Shown: positions 45,507 through 54,693 of the stretch, piece by piece
Numbering within the stretch: position 1 is the stretch's first letter
Layout of the letters: every line of letters starts with the position of its first letter
Source of the DNA: JBDIBB01 sp039812685
GTDB lineage: Bacteria > Acidobacteriota > Vicinamibacteria > Vicinamibacterales > JAFNAJ01
Reading direction: 5' to 3'
DNA length: 55,053 nucleotides
Assembly (NCBI GenBank): GCA_039812685.1
Contig: JBDIBB010000007.1
Location: 1-55,053, forward strand
Program-made: the position numbers and the translations under genes
The notes under the pieces: model-generated
What the model saw: the letters and a program-made list of their open reading frames with translations, nothing else
Databases searched by the model: none
What the model was told of the DNA's origin: nothing

Positions 45507-46469
45507 ATGCGCGGCCAACGCCACCACGTCGGGCCGAAGCTGACCGCCAGGGCCATCGTGAACCCGGCGGCGGCCGGCGGCCGCGTGGGCCGGCAATGGC
45601 CCGCGATCGCCGATGCGCTGGCGGCGGCCATCGGCCCCTGTCAGGTCAGGCTCACCGCCGGGCCCCTGGATGCCGCCCGGCTCGCGGTCGAGGCTGCACT
45701 CGACGGGTGCGAACTGATCGTGGCCGTCGGCGGTGACGGCACCGTCAACGAGGTGGTCGACGGCCTGCTGTCGGCGCCCGGCGATGCCTCGACGCGCCCC
45801 GTACTGGGCATCGTGATGATGGGCACCGGCGGCGATCTCGCGCGCACCCTCGCGCTGCCGCCGACCGTCGGCGAGCAGGCGCGGCGCCTGGCGGGGCGCG
45901 ATGTCCGCGCCATCGACGTCGGCCGCGCGCACTTCGTCGCCGACGACGGCACGCGCCGGTCGCGGTACTTCGTGAACATCGCCAGCTTCGGGCTCAGCGG
46001 CCTCACCGCCCGGGCGGTGAACGCACGGCGCTGGACACGCCTGCTCGGTGCGAAGCTCGCCTTTCAGCTCGGCGTCGTGCAGGCGCTCCTGCGCTGGCGC
46101 AACCAGCCGGTTGCCCTCACGGTGGATGGCGCGCGGGAGCTGACCGCCACGATGAAGCTGTGCGCAATCGCCAACGGCAACTGGTTCGGCGGCGGCATGC
46201 GCATCGCACCGGATGCCGCCGTCGACGACGGCCGGCTCGACATCGTCATCGTCGGTGACGTCAGCGCGGCGACGCTGATCAGGCGCCTGCCGATGGTCTA
46301 TCGGGGCGATCACGTCAGGCTGCCGGTGGTGCAGGTCGCACACGGACGCTCAATCGAGGCGCGTCCTCTGACGCCGGCGCCGCTTCCGCTCGAACTCGAT
46401 GGCGAATCGCCCGGCCACCTGCCGGCGCGCTTCGAGCTGGTGGACCGCGCGCTCAGGATCCGGGCGTAG
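45507..46469 (+). CDS. Diacylglycerol/sphingosine-kinase-like lipid kinase
   Basis: 320 aa, YegS/DagK-family: ATP-binding motif LIVAVGGDGTVNEVVDGLL, IVMMGTGGDLARTL, and the second domain NIASFGLSGLTARAV, ANGNWFGGGMRIAPDAAVDDGRLDIVIV. It likely phosphorylates a lipid such as diacylglycerol at the membrane; the substrate is inferred from the family. It begins at the ATG 45507 right after a TAGAAT. About 90 nt separates it from otsB. Confidence 0.88.
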   Translation: MRGQRHHVGPKLTARAIVNPAAAGGRVGRQWPAIADALAAAIGPCQVRLTAGPLDAARLAVEAALDGCELIVAVGGDGTVNEVVDGLLSAPGDASTRPVLGIVMMGTGGDLARTLALPPTVGEQARRLAGRDVRAIDVGRAHFVADDGTRRSRYFVNIASFGLSGLTARAVNARRWTRLLGAKLAFQLGVVQALLRWRNQPVALTVDGARELTATMKLCAIANGNWFGGGMRIAPDAAVDDGRLDIVIVGDVSAATLIRRLPMVYRGDHVRLPVVQVAHGRSIEARPLTPAPLPLELDGESPGHLPARFELVDRALRIRA

Positions 46470-46560
46470 CCGCCGCGGCAGCCGGCGCCTGCCGGCCGCC
46501 AGGGCGCGCCTCCGCGTGGCCGGGTCGACCCGGTCCTGCGGGCTCGGGCAAGATGGATCG

Positions 46561-47367
46561 ATGGGAGCCTCCCCCGTGTACTCGACGCCTTCCGGGATCG
46601 TGTCGGCCGTCGCCGGCGGGCCGCCGGGGCCCCGGCTGCTCCTGTTCGACTTCGACGGGACACTGGTGGAGTTCGCTCCGGTGCCCGGCGCCGTCGAACT
46701 GCCGCGGGCACGCCGCCGCTGGCTGGAGGCCATCGCCGCGCGTCCCGATGCGGTGCTGGGCTTTCTCAGCGGCCGGCCGATCGACGACCTGCGATCACGC
46801 GTCGACGTGGGCCGGGCCTGCTACGCGGGGCTGCACGGCCTCGAGATGGCGTGGCCGGGAGAGGAAGTGCTGCGGCACCCGGCGGTGGAGGAATTCGCGC
46901 CGATTGCGCACGCCCTCGCCAGCCGCCTCGCGCGGCGGCTGCGATGGCCGGGTGTCTGGATCGAGGACAAGGGGGCGTCGGTGGCCGTCCACTGGCGCGA
47001 AGCGGATCCCGAACGGGGTGCGGCGGCCCGTCAGGTGCTGCACGAAGCGGTCAAGGGAGACTACCCGGGGCGACTGCGCCTGCTCGATGGCGACCGGGTG
47101 TGCGAGGCGGTCCCGGACGTGCCCTGGCACAAGGGCCGCGCGCTCGAGTCGATGCGGGACCGACTGGCCCGCGAGGCGGGGGCGCCCCCGTGGATCCTGT
47201 TCGCCGGCGACGACTGGACCGACGAGCATGCGTTCGAGGCGATCGGCGATGCCGGCGTGTCGGTGTGCGTGGGCGACCGGCCTTCGCACGCCACCTTCCG
47301 GCTGCCGGATCCTGCGGCCGTGGAAGCGGTGCTCGCGGGCCTGGCGACGGCGCGACGCCTGGGCTGA
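46561..47367 (+). CDS. otsB: Trehalose-6-phosphate phosphatase
   Basis: HAD phosphatase that removes phosphate from trehalose-6-P. 268 aa from the ATG at 46561. Motif I LLLFDFDGTLVEF (nucleophile D30, acid D32), motif II LGFLSGRPIDDL, substrate region YAGLHGLEM and KGASVAVHWR, and motif IV ILFAGDDWTDEHAFEAI. These match OtsB over the full length. It lies about 58 nt before otsA, which has its own promoter. Confidence 0.95.
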   Translation: MGASPVYSTPSGIVSAVAGGPPGPRLLLFDFDGTLVEFAPVPGAVELPRARRRWLEAIAARPDAVLGFLSGRPIDDLRSRVDVGRACYAGLHGLEMAWPGEEVLRHPAVEEFAPIAHALASRLARRLRWPGVWIEDKGASVAVHWREADPERGAAARQVLHEAVKGDYPGRLRLLDGDRVCEAVPDVPWHKGRALESMRDRLAREAGAPPWILFAGDDWTDEHAFEAIGDAGVSVCVGDRPSHATFRLPDPAAVEAVLAGLATARRLG

Positions 47368-47390
47368 CGACGGTTGGCCGCCACGACTGT

Positions 47391-47401
47391 TTGGAGTCCA
47401 A
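47391..47401 (+). promoter_or_regulatory. Palindrome overlapping the otsA -35 region
   Basis: TTGGAGTCCAA, a perfect odd palindrome (5 bp arms, 1-nt centre). Its left half TTGGAG lies 16 nt before the TAGAAT -10 at 47413-47418. A regulator binding here would cover the -35. The MarR-type gene in the operon is a candidate; this is inference. Confidence 0.35.
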
Positions 47402-47412
47402 CCGTTCTGATG

Positions 47413-47418
47413 TAGAAT
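47413..47418 (+). promoter_or_regulatory. Candidate -10 (leaderless) for the otsA operon
   Basis: TAGAAT, 7 nt before the GTG at 47426, with a -35-like TTGGAG (47391-47396) at 16-bp spacing. This is the best promoter of the leaderless set. Confidence 0.55.
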
Positions 47419-47425
47419 CGACACC

Positions 47426-49675
47426 GTGTCCGGCGTCCTGCGCTTCGTCCTGGTTCTGGTCGGCGGCCTCGCGCTGCTGACGTGGGCGGCCTTCACCGTC
47501 GCCTCGAACCAGACCTGGGCGTGGTTCGAGCGCGACCTGCAGCTGCGGTCGGTGCTCGCGGTGTCGGGCGCCCGCCAGTCGCTGGTCGACGCCTGGGGCC
47601 GGCAGCATGTCGCGCGGCTCGAGGGCGTGCTCAGCGACATCGCCCGCGACGAGCGGGTGCTGGGCCTGCGGGCCTGTGCCGCCGATGGCGGCGAACTGGC
47701 GGCGGTCGGCGAGGCCATGCGCGGACTGCGAGAGACCTGTGACAACAGCCGCCCGCCGGCGCAGGACGCCACGGGCGCCTACGGGTTCGTGGATGCGCGC
47801 GACGCCCAGAATCCCGTGCACGTCACGGTGGTGCCCGTCGTCTCCGAGGGCCGCGTGCTGGGCACCGTCGTGCTCGCCCACGACCTGCGCTTCGTCGGCC
47901 GGCGCGTGAACGCCATCCGGCGGCTGCTGCTCGTCGCCTTCGGCGTGCTGGCGCTCGTCGCCTCGGTCTTCACCCTGATCGTCACCCGTCTGAGCTGGCG
48001 CAGCTGGAACCGCGAGGTGCGCCTGATGCTGCTCGGCGCGTCGGGGCGATCCGAGTTCGCCCCCCTGATGCGCGACGTCCAGGACCTCGTGCGACGGCTC
48101 AGTGACGAGGTCCACGACGATGCGGGCGCGCCCTGGGGCCCGGTACGGCTCAAGGAGACGCTGCAACGCCATCTCCACGGCGAACGGATCGTCATCGTCG
48201 CCAACCGCGAGCCGTACATCCACCAGTTCGGCAAGGACGGCCGGATCGGGGTCACGCACCCGGCCAGCGGTCTGGTGACCGCGCTCGAGCCCGTCATGCG
48301 TGCCTGCTCCGGCGTGTGGGTGGCGCACGGCAGCGGCAACGCCGATCGCGAGACCGCCGACGCCGGAGGCCTGATTCGCGTGCCGCCGGGCGAGGAGTCG
48401 TATACCCTCCGCCGGGTGTGGCTGACGCCGGAGCAGGAGCGGGGCTACTACTACGGGTTCGCCAACGAGGGCCTCTGGCCGCTGTGTCACGTGGCCCACA
48501 CGCGGCCCGTGTTCCGCAGCACCGACTGGGATCACTACCGTGACGTGAACGCGGCCTTCGCCGACGCCGTCGCGCAGGAGGCGGAACAGGACGACCCGGT
48601 GATCCTGGTGCAGGACTATCACTTCGCGCTGCTGCCGCGGCTGATCCGCCGGCGCCTGCCGCGCGCCACGATCCTCACCTTCTGGCACATCCCCTGGCCC
48701 AACGCCGAACGCGTGGCGATCTGTCCGTGGAAGTCGGAACTGCTGGATGGCCTGCTCGGCAGCAGCATCCTCGGCTTCCACACCCAGCTGCACTGCAACA
48801 ACTTCCTCGAAAGCGTCGACAGGTACCTGGAGACGCGCATCGACCGCGAGACGTTCTCGGTGCACTGCGAGGGGCGCAGCACCCTGGTGCGCCCCTATCC
48901 GATCTCCATCGAATGGCCCAACCACTGGGCGAGCCTGGCGCCGCCCGTGAGCGAGTGCCGCCACTCGGTGTTCGCCGAGCTCGGCCTGCCGGCCACCGCG
49001 CGGCTCGGCGTCGGCGTCGACCGGCTCGACTACACGAAGGGCATCGAGGAACGCCTGCTGGCGGTGGAGCGGCTCTTCGAGCGGCATCCGGACCTGATTG
49101 GCACGTTCGTCTTCGTGCAGCTCGCCGCGCCGTCGCGCTCGGCCATCGACGAGTACCGGTCGCTGGATGCGCGCGTGGCCGCCATCGCCGACCGCGTCAA
49201 CGCCAGGCTCGGTCGCGGCCGCTGGCAGCCGCTGATCCTCAAGCGGACCCATCACGAACCACAGGACGTCTTCCGCTACTATCGGGCCGCCGACCTGTGC
49301 TACGTGAGCAGCCTGCACGATGGCATGAACCTCGTGGCCAAGGAGTTCGTGTCGGCGCGCGACGACGAGCGGGGCGCGCTGGTCCTGAGCACGTTCGCCG
49401 GCGCCGCCCGGGAACTGCCGGAGGCGCTGGTCGTGAACCCGTACAATCTCGACGAGGCGGCCGACGCCCTGGCGGCCGCCCTTCGCATGCCTCCGGAGGA
49501 ACAGCGAGACCGCATGCGCGCCATGCGCTCGTACCTCTCGGAATTCAACGTCTATCGCTGGGCCGGGCGTATGTTGATCGACGCCTCCAGGGTGCGCCAG
49601 CGTGAACGACTGGCGGGACGCTTCTCGTCGTGGCGCTCCCGCTTCAGCTTCGACACACGAACGGGAGTGACATGA
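47426..49675 (+). CDS. otsA: Trehalose-6-phosphate synthase fused to an N-terminal transmembrane sensor module
   Basis: 749 aa, much longer than ordinary OtsA (about 450-480). Residues 5-27 are a membrane helix. About 28-165 form an extracytoplasmic domain (two Cys, C84 and C105). Residues 166-188 are a second helix, and 189-250 form a HAMP-like cytoplasmic linker. The GT20 catalytic domain starts near 254 with RIVIVANREPY. It has LVQDYHFALLPRLIR, FWHIPWPNAE, GVDRLDYTKGIEERL, KRTHHEP and SLHDGMNLVAKEFV, so it appears active. The layout resembles a chemosensor or sensor-kinase input joined to the enzyme. Start GTG at 47426 after a TAGAAT; its stop overlaps the marR start (ATGA). Confidence 0.92.
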   Translation: MSGVLRFVLVLVGGLALLTWAAFTVASNQTWAWFERDLQLRSVLAVSGARQSLVDAWGRQHVARLEGVLSDIARDERVLGLRACAADGGELAAVGEAMRGLRETCDNSRPPAQDATGAYGFVDARDAQNPVHVTVVPVVSEGRVLGTVVLAHDLRFVGRRVNAIRRLLLVAFGVLALVASVFTLIVTRLSWRSWNREVRLMLLGASGRSEFAPLMRDVQDLVRRLSDEVHDDAGAPWGPVRLKETLQRHLHGERIVIVANREPYIHQFGKDGRIGVTHPASGLVTALEPVMRACSGVWVAHGSGNADRETADAGGLIRVPPGEESYTLRRVWLTPEQERGYYYGFANEGLWPLCHVAHTRPVFRSTDWDHYRDVNAAFADAVAQEAEQDDPVILVQDYHFALLPRLIRRRLPRATILTFWHIPWPNAERVAICPWKSELLDGLLGSSILGFHTQLHCNNFLESVDRYLETRIDRETFSVHCEGRSTLVRPYPISIEWPNHWASLAPPVSECRHSVFAELGLPATARLGVGVDRLDYTKGIEERLLAVERLFERHPDLIGTFVFVQLAAPSRSAIDEYRSLDARVAAIADRVNARLGRGRWQPLILKRTHHEPQDVFRYYRAADLCYVSSLHDGMNLVAKEFVSARDDERGALVLSTFAGAARELPEALVVNPYNLDEAADALAAALRMPPEEQRDRMRAMRSYLSEFNVYRWAGRMLIDASRVRQRERLAGRFSSWRSRFSFDTRTGVT

Positions 49676-50190
49676 GACACCAGGACCCCAAGACGACACG
49701 CCGCCCTGCCCGATTGACCGCCCCGCGTGCTCCGGAGGGCGCCAGCGCCCCGGCACTCGAGTTCCTGCGCCTGATCTGGGCGCTGGATCACGCCCTGCAA
49801 GTGCGTTCCAAGCACATGGCGCGGACCTTGCGCGTCACCGGGCCCCAGCGTCTCGCGCTGCGCATGATCGAGAACTCGCCCGGCCTCACCGCGCGTGAAC
49901 TCACCGGCCTGCTGCACGTCCACAAGAGCACGCTCAGCGGGGTGCTCCAGCGCCTCGAGGCCGCCGGGCTCATCTCCCGCGAGACCGACGCGGAGGATGC
50001 CCGCCGCCAGCGGCTCAGCGTCACCCCGGCGGGACGCGCGCTCGCCGATCGCCGTGGCGGCACGCTCGAAGCCGCCGTGGCCGACGTGCTGCGCGAGTTC
50101 CCTGCGAGGGACGTGGATGCCACGCGCCGCGTCCTCGAGCGGCTCGGAGCCAGGCTGTCACGCCTGCCCCGCCTCACCCCGGTGTCCTGA
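49672..50190 (+). CDS. MarR-family transcriptional regulator
   Basis: 172 aa from the ATG at 49672, overlapping the otsA stop by 4 nt. The winged-helix core reads LTARELTGLLHVHKSTLSGVLQRLEAAGLISRE followed by the wing TDAEDARRQRLSVTPAG. The N-terminal ~30 residues are basic and Pro-rich. MarR proteins usually repress nearby genes and respond to small ligands. Its place between otsA and treS suggests it regulates this operon, perhaps at the palindrome before otsA. Confidence 0.88.
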   Translation: MRHQDPKTTRRPARLTAPRAPEGASAPALEFLRLIWALDHALQVRSKHMARTLRVTGPQRLALRMIENSPGLTARELTGLLHVHKSTLSGVLQRLEAAGLISRETDAEDARRQRLSVTPAGRALADRRGGTLEAAVADVLREFPARDVDATRRVLERLGARLSRLPRLTPVS

Positions 50191-50216
50191 GGATCCGGCC
50201 AGGAGGGAGACCGCCC

Positions 50217-51857
50217 ATGCCGCCGGCCACGAACGTCGACTGGTACAAGGACGCCGTCTTCTACCAGCTCCACGTGAAGTCGTTCGCCGACAGCAACGGC
50301 GACGGCATCGGCGACTTCCCCGGCCTCACCTCGCGACTCGAGCACCTCGAGCAACTGGGCGTCGACTGCATCTGGCTCCAGCCGATGTACCCCTCGCCCG
50401 GACGTGACGACGGCTACGACATCGCCGACTACTGCAACGTCCACCCCGGCTACGGAACGCTCGACGACTTCCGCCACTTCCTGGACGAGGCGCATCGCCG
50501 CGGCCTGCGCGTCATCATCGAGCTCGTGCTGAACCACACCTCCGACCAGCACCCCTGGTTCCAGGAGGCCCGCAGCTCCACCTCGAACCCGAAGCGCGAC
50601 TGGTACGTGTGGAGCGACACCGACGACCGCTACCGCGGCGTGCGCATCATCTTCCTCGACACCGAGATGTCGAACTGGGCGTGGGACCCGGTCTCCAGGG
50701 CCTACTACTGGCACCGGTTCTTCAGCCACCAGCCCGACCTGAACTACGACAACCCCGAGGTCCGCGAGGAGATGTGGCGGGTCATGCGTTTCTGGGCCGA
50801 CCTCGGGGTCGACGGCTTCCGTGTCGACGCGGTGCCGTACCTGATCGAACGCGAGGGCACGAGCTGCGAGAACCTGCCCGAGACCCACGAGGTGATTCGC
50901 ACGCTCCGCGCGCGCCTCGATGCCCATGCCCCGGGACGGGTGCTGCTGGCCGAGGCCAACATGTGGCCCGAACAGGTGCGGCCCTATTTCGGCGACGCCG
51001 ACGAGTTCCACATGGCGTTCCACTTCCCGCTCATGCCGCGCATGTTCATGGCCGTGCGGCTGGAGGACCGCAGGCCGCTCATCGACATCGTCGAGCGCAC
51101 GCCCGCCATCCCCGAGAGCTGCCAGTGGGGCATCTTCCTGCGCAACCACGACGAGCTCACGCTCGAGATGGTGACCGACCTCGAACGCGACTACATGTAC
51201 GACGAGTACGCGACCGATCCGAAGGCCCGCATCAACCTCGGCATCCGGCGCCGGCTCGCGCCGCTGCTCGAGGGCGACAGGCGCCGGATCGAGCTCATGA
51301 ACAGCATGCTGATGTCGCTGCCCGGCAGTCCGTTCGTCTACTACGGCGACGAGATCGGGATGGGGGACAACGTCTTCCTGCGCGACCGCAACGGCGTGCG
51401 CACCCCCATGCAGTGGAGCGGCGGCTGGAACGCCGGGTTCTCGGCCGCGGACCCCGAGCGTCTCTGGCTGCCGATCATCTCGAACCCGGTGTTCGGCTAC
51501 CAGGCCGTGAACGTCGAGGCCCAGCGCCGCAACGGCAGTTCGCTGCTCTACTGGATGCAGCGCCTGGTGCGGGTGCGCAAGTCGAGCCGCGTCTTCGGGC
51601 GCGGTTCGATCGAGTTCCTTCACCCGGCCAACCACCGGGTGCTGGCCTACACACGTTCGCTCGGCGAGGAAACGGTCCTCGTGGTGCACAACCTCGCCAG
51701 CACCGCGCAGGCCGTCGAACTCGACCTGTCATCGATGGCCGGCGCGATCCCGATCGAGATGTTCGGCGGCAGCATCTTCCCGAGGATCCGCGCTCACCCC
51801 TACGCGATGACGCTCGGCCCGTACGGCTTCTTCTGGTTCAGGCTGCGCTGGCTGTGA
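50217..51857 (+). CDS. treS: Trehalose synthase (maltose alpha-D-glucosyltransferase)
   Basis: Interconverts trehalose and maltose (GH13 subfamily 16). 546 aa, single domain without a fused maltokinase. It has WYKDAVFYQLHVKSFADSNGDGIGDF, LWLQPMYPSP-like CIWLQPMYPSPGRDDGYDIADY, nucleophile D204 in DGFRVDAVPYL, acid E246 in VLLAEANMWPEQV and D312 in LRNHDELTLEM. The C-terminal beta domain ends in WFRLRWL. It would hand maltose to the maltokinase at 27.8 kb. Start ATG 50217, GGAGG 8-10 nt upstream. Confidence 0.96.
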   Translation: MPPATNVDWYKDAVFYQLHVKSFADSNGDGIGDFPGLTSRLEHLEQLGVDCIWLQPMYPSPGRDDGYDIADYCNVHPGYGTLDDFRHFLDEAHRRGLRVIIELVLNHTSDQHPWFQEARSSTSNPKRDWYVWSDTDDRYRGVRIIFLDTEMSNWAWDPVSRAYYWHRFFSHQPDLNYDNPEVREEMWRVMRFWADLGVDGFRVDAVPYLIEREGTSCENLPETHEVIRTLRARLDAHAPGRVLLAEANMWPEQVRPYFGDADEFHMAFHFPLMPRMFMAVRLEDRRPLIDIVERTPAIPESCQWGIFLRNHDELTLEMVTDLERDYMYDEYATDPKARINLGIRRRLAPLLEGDRRRIELMNSMLMSLPGSPFVYYGDEIGMGDNVFLRDRNGVRTPMQWSGGWNAGFSAADPERLWLPIISNPVFGYQAVNVEAQRRNGSSLLYWMQRLVRVRKSSRVFGRGSIEFLHPANHRVLAYTRSLGEETVLVVHNLASTAQAVELDLSSMAGAIPIEMFGGSIFPRIRAHPYAMTLGPYGFFWFRLRWL

Positions 51858-53167
51858 GCACTCTTCCCATGCCGCCCGCCGCCTCGCCACGACGCGCGTC
51901 GCTGCTCTCCGACGACCTGGTCCAGCATCTCATCCCGGTGGGGCAGGTGGACGTGCTCGTCGGCCTGCCGACGCTCGACAACGTGTCGACGGTGGAACCC
52001 GTGGTGCTCGCCGTGCACCAGGCGATCGCGCGCGCCTTTCCGCGCACGCGCATCGCGCTGCTCAACTCGGACGGCGGGTCGCAGGACGGCACGCAGGACG
52101 TGGTGCGACGGGCCTCGTCGGGCTCCGCCGACCTGCTGCTGGCCTCGCATACCCTCCGGACGATGCACCGCGTGGTTGCCCCGTTTCACGGGCTTCCAGG
52201 CCGGCGCGCCGCGCTGCGCACCATCTTCGCCGCCGCCGATCTCCTGCAGGCACGCGCGGTGGTGATCGTCGATCCGTCCGCGGTGGATCCAAGCGAGGAG
52301 GTGCTGGCGGCCCTCATGCGGGAGGTGCTCACGGGGGGCCTCGACTTCGTCGGACAGGCCCCGGGCCGTCATCCCCGCGAGGTCCCGCTAGTGACCCAGC
52401 TCGTGCGCCCGCTGCTCGAGGCCACGCTCGGAGCGAGCTTCGACGACCCGCTCGACCAGCAGTTCGCACTGTCGGGCGCGTTCGTGGCCCGCGCGCTGGC
52501 CGCGTCGATCTGGGACGACGAGCCGATGCGAGCCGGAATCGACCTCGCCCTGCACGCCGACGCGATCGCTGGCGGCTTCGCGACGGCGCAACTGGCGACG
52601 CGCGCGAGGACCCGCGTCTCACACGCGGCGCGGCCAGGCGTCCGCGAATCGATCCAGCAGCTCGTCCGCGCGCTCTGGAGCCTGCTCGGACGTCACGAGA
52701 GCCTGTGGCTGGACGGCCACCCCGCCGCGACTCCTCGCGCGATGGCCTTGGAATCCGCCGAGGCGGCCTCCCCCACATGGGACACGGCGGCGTTCGAGCG
52801 CACGTTTCGCGAGGGCGTGCACCAGTTGCACGGCATCTGGCAGGACGTCCTCTCCCCGGCGACGGTGGCCGCCCTCGACGCCGCGACGCTGCGCCAGCCG
52901 GCCGGGCTCGGTCTGGATGACTGGACGGAGATCGTGATCGACTTCTGCGTCGCGTGGCGCACGGGCCGGTTCACGCCCGATCAACTGGCCGGCGCCTTCG
53001 TTCCGGTCTACTTCGGCCGCCTCGCCGAGTTCGTCCGCGACACCGCGACGCTCGACGCGGGGGCCGCCAGGGAGCGCCTGAATCGGGTCGCCCACGCGTT
53101 TGCGGCCGCCAGGCCGGCACTGGTGACGCGCTGGATGGCCGCGCGCGCTTCAGGAGAACACCGATGA
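51854..53167 (+). CDS. GT-A glycosyltransferase, possible glucosylglycerate-type solute synthase
   Basis: 437 aa from a GTG at 51854 that overlaps the treS stop (GTGA); an ATG at 51869 is an alternative. The N-terminal GT-A fold has VDVLVGLPTLDNVSTVEPV and a metal-site-like LLNSDGGSQDGTQDVV, followed by VVIVDPSAVDPS and an all-alpha C-terminal half with HQLHGIWQDVLSP and IDFCVAWRTGRF. It resembles GT2/GT81-type enzymes that make glucosyl- or mannosyl-glycerate compatible solutes. That specificity is a guess supported by the trehalose and channel neighbours. Confidence 0.6.
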   Translation: MSTLPMPPAASPRRASLLSDDLVQHLIPVGQVDVLVGLPTLDNVSTVEPVVLAVHQAIARAFPRTRIALLNSDGGSQDGTQDVVRRASSGSADLLLASHTLRTMHRVVAPFHGLPGRRAALRTIFAAADLLQARAVVIVDPSAVDPSEEVLAALMREVLTGGLDFVGQAPGRHPREVPLVTQLVRPLLEATLGASFDDPLDQQFALSGAFVARALAASIWDDEPMRAGIDLALHADAIAGGFATAQLATRARTRVSHAARPGVRESIQQLVRALWSLLGRHESLWLDGHPAATPRAMALESAEAASPTWDTAAFERTFREGVHQLHGIWQDVLSPATVAALDAATLRQPAGLGLDDWTEIVIDFCVAWRTGRFTPDQLAGAFVPVYFGRLAEFVRDTATLDAGAARERLNRVAHAFAAARPALVTRWMAARASGEHR

Positions 53168-53862
53168 TCGACCTGGCTCTCGCTTCGCTGCGGCAGTCGT
53201 GGGCGGAATCCCGCGCGCTGCTGGCGGCCTTCCTGCCGCACCTGCTGGCCGCAGTCGTCCTGGCGCTCGTCGGCTGGGTGGTGGCCGCCATCGTCCGGGC
53301 CGTACTGCGCCGCGTCGCCGACGCCGCCGCGCTCCGGCGGTTCACCGAGCGGACGCGCGTCGCCGAGATGCTGCGCTTCGCGGAGCTTCCGCCAGTGAGC
53401 CGGATGCTGCCGGGCGCCATCTTCTGGCTGGTCTGGATCGCCTTCCTCGCCGCGGCCGTCGACGTGCTCGTCCTGCCAGGGCTCGGCAGCGTCCGGGTGG
53501 CGTTCCTCGACGTCATCCTCCGGGTGCTGCGCGCGACGCTGGCCGTGGCGATCGGCGTGCTGGCCGCGAACCTCGTCTGGCGGATGACGTTGCTCGGCGC
53601 GTTCAATGCCGGCCTGCCCTCGCCGCGCCTGATTGCCACCGCCATGCGGCTGTTGATCCTGGCGATTGCCGTCGTCACGGCCCTGACGCAGCTGGGCCTA
53701 CCGATGCCCATCGTGCTGACGGCCTTCTCGATTGCGTTTGGCGCGGTGATGCTCGGACTGGCCTTGGCCTTCGGTCTCGGCGGGAGGGAGCTGGCGCGCG
53801 CCGTGCTCGAACAGCAGGCCGCCCCGCGTCCCGACAACGAGGAGTCGCCGTCACACCTGTGA
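53164..53862 (+). CDS. Mechanosensitive-channel-like membrane protein (conserved TM helix repeats)
   Basis: 232 aa from the ATG at 53164, overlapping the glycosyltransferase stop (ATGA). It has four to five membrane segments. Two of them have the repeat seen in small-conductance channel relatives (LPHLLAAVVLALVGWVVAAIVRAVLRR and a later FLDVILRVLRATLAVAIGVLAANLVW). A C-terminal glycine-rich helix AFSIAFGAVMLGLALAFGLGGRELA recalls the MscS pore helix, but the full MscS beta and C-terminal domains are absent. Probable role in osmotic adjustment, linked with the solute genes. Confidence 0.75.
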   Translation: MIDLALASLRQSWAESRALLAAFLPHLLAAVVLALVGWVVAAIVRAVLRRVADAAALRRFTERTRVAEMLRFAELPPVSRMLPGAIFWLVWIAFLAAAVDVLVLPGLGSVRVAFLDVILRVLRATLAVAIGVLAANLVWRMTLLGAFNAGLPSPRLIATAMRLLILAIAVVTALTQLGLPMPIVLTAFSIAFGAVMLGLALAFGLGGRELARAVLEQQAAPRPDNEESPSHL

Positions 53863-53867
53863 GCGCG

Positions 53868-54113
53868 TCACTGGCGGCGACGGTTGTAGAGCCAGGCGCC
53901 AAGGGCCGCAAGCCCGCCGGCCACGACCAGGGCGCGCAGTACTCGCAGCAGGCTGAGGACCCAGGCGATGCCGATGCCGAGCGCAGCCCACTGCACCCAC
54001 CAGTGGCCTGGCGAGGTCATCCCGTTGACGACGACGAGCATGAGCAGGATGAGCGGAGCGGTCACGAGGAACCGAAGGGCGCTGAGGGTTCTGGCGAGCG
54101 GGAGGACGGGCAT
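53868..54113 (-). CDS. Small two-transmembrane-helix protein
   Basis: 81 aa with helices at about 15-30 (LRFLVTAPLILLMLVVVN) and 43-60 (AALGIGIAWVLSLL), then a short third hydrophobic stretch and a basic C-terminus (NRRRQ). It resembles 2TM-domain proteins of unknown function. It converges with the channel-like gene with a 5-nt gap. The following 54114-54341 region has no gene I can support. Confidence 0.55.
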   Translation of the reverse strand: MPVLPLARTLSALRFLVTAPLILLMLVVVNGMTSPGHWWVQWAALGIGIAWVLSLLRVLRALVVAGGLAALGAWLYNRRRQ

Positions 54114-54341
54114 CGCGGGCCACCTCTTTCCAGGACCGAATACGTTCGACGTGGCAGGAGGTTCAGTCCGTCGCGCGCAGGACGGGTGACGGCTGCGGTC
54201 CAGCCCCGGGTGACGGCAGTGGAACCGATCCCGGCAGGTTCACCGGGTGCACCGGCGACGGGTGGCGCCTGCGCCAGACGCCGACGCCCGTGCTTGCCGG
54301 CCGCTCCCGGGAGGTGAGATTCGGAGTCGTTGTACGCGCGA

Positions 54342-54374
54342 ACGCCCGAGACATCGTCGAGACGTCTCGGGCGT
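54342..54374 (-). terminator. Hairpin downstream of 5S rRNA
   Basis: 11-bp perfect inverted repeat (54342-54352 and 54364-54374) just after the 5S 3' end. It is a likely rrn operon terminator, but no T-run follows on the minus strand. Confidence 0.6.
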
Positions 54375-54387
54375 GTGCGGAACAACT

Positions 54388-54505
<118 letters not shown>

Positions 54506-54693
54506 GCATTCTGGCGATCGGCTGGCGGCGCTGCGCCAGCCGAGGGCCGGGTGCTCCCGGCCACGTGACTTCTGGGGGCGACGCATACCGTCGCGCATGA
54601 AGTCGCGTCGCGATCTGTTCAAAGAGCGGCGGACAACTGAATACCCTGCAAACGGTAGTTCCATCGAACCGCGCCCGCTGGTGCGGAGCGATT

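Noticed and set aside
46470..46560. Small GC-rich hairpin between the lipid kinase and otsB as a terminator
   Set aside because: Arms are short and imperfect and no T-run follows; high GC makes such stems common.
47051..49756. Long minus-strand open frame opposite otsA
   Set aside because: Antisense shadow of a well-supported gene with low-complexity composition.
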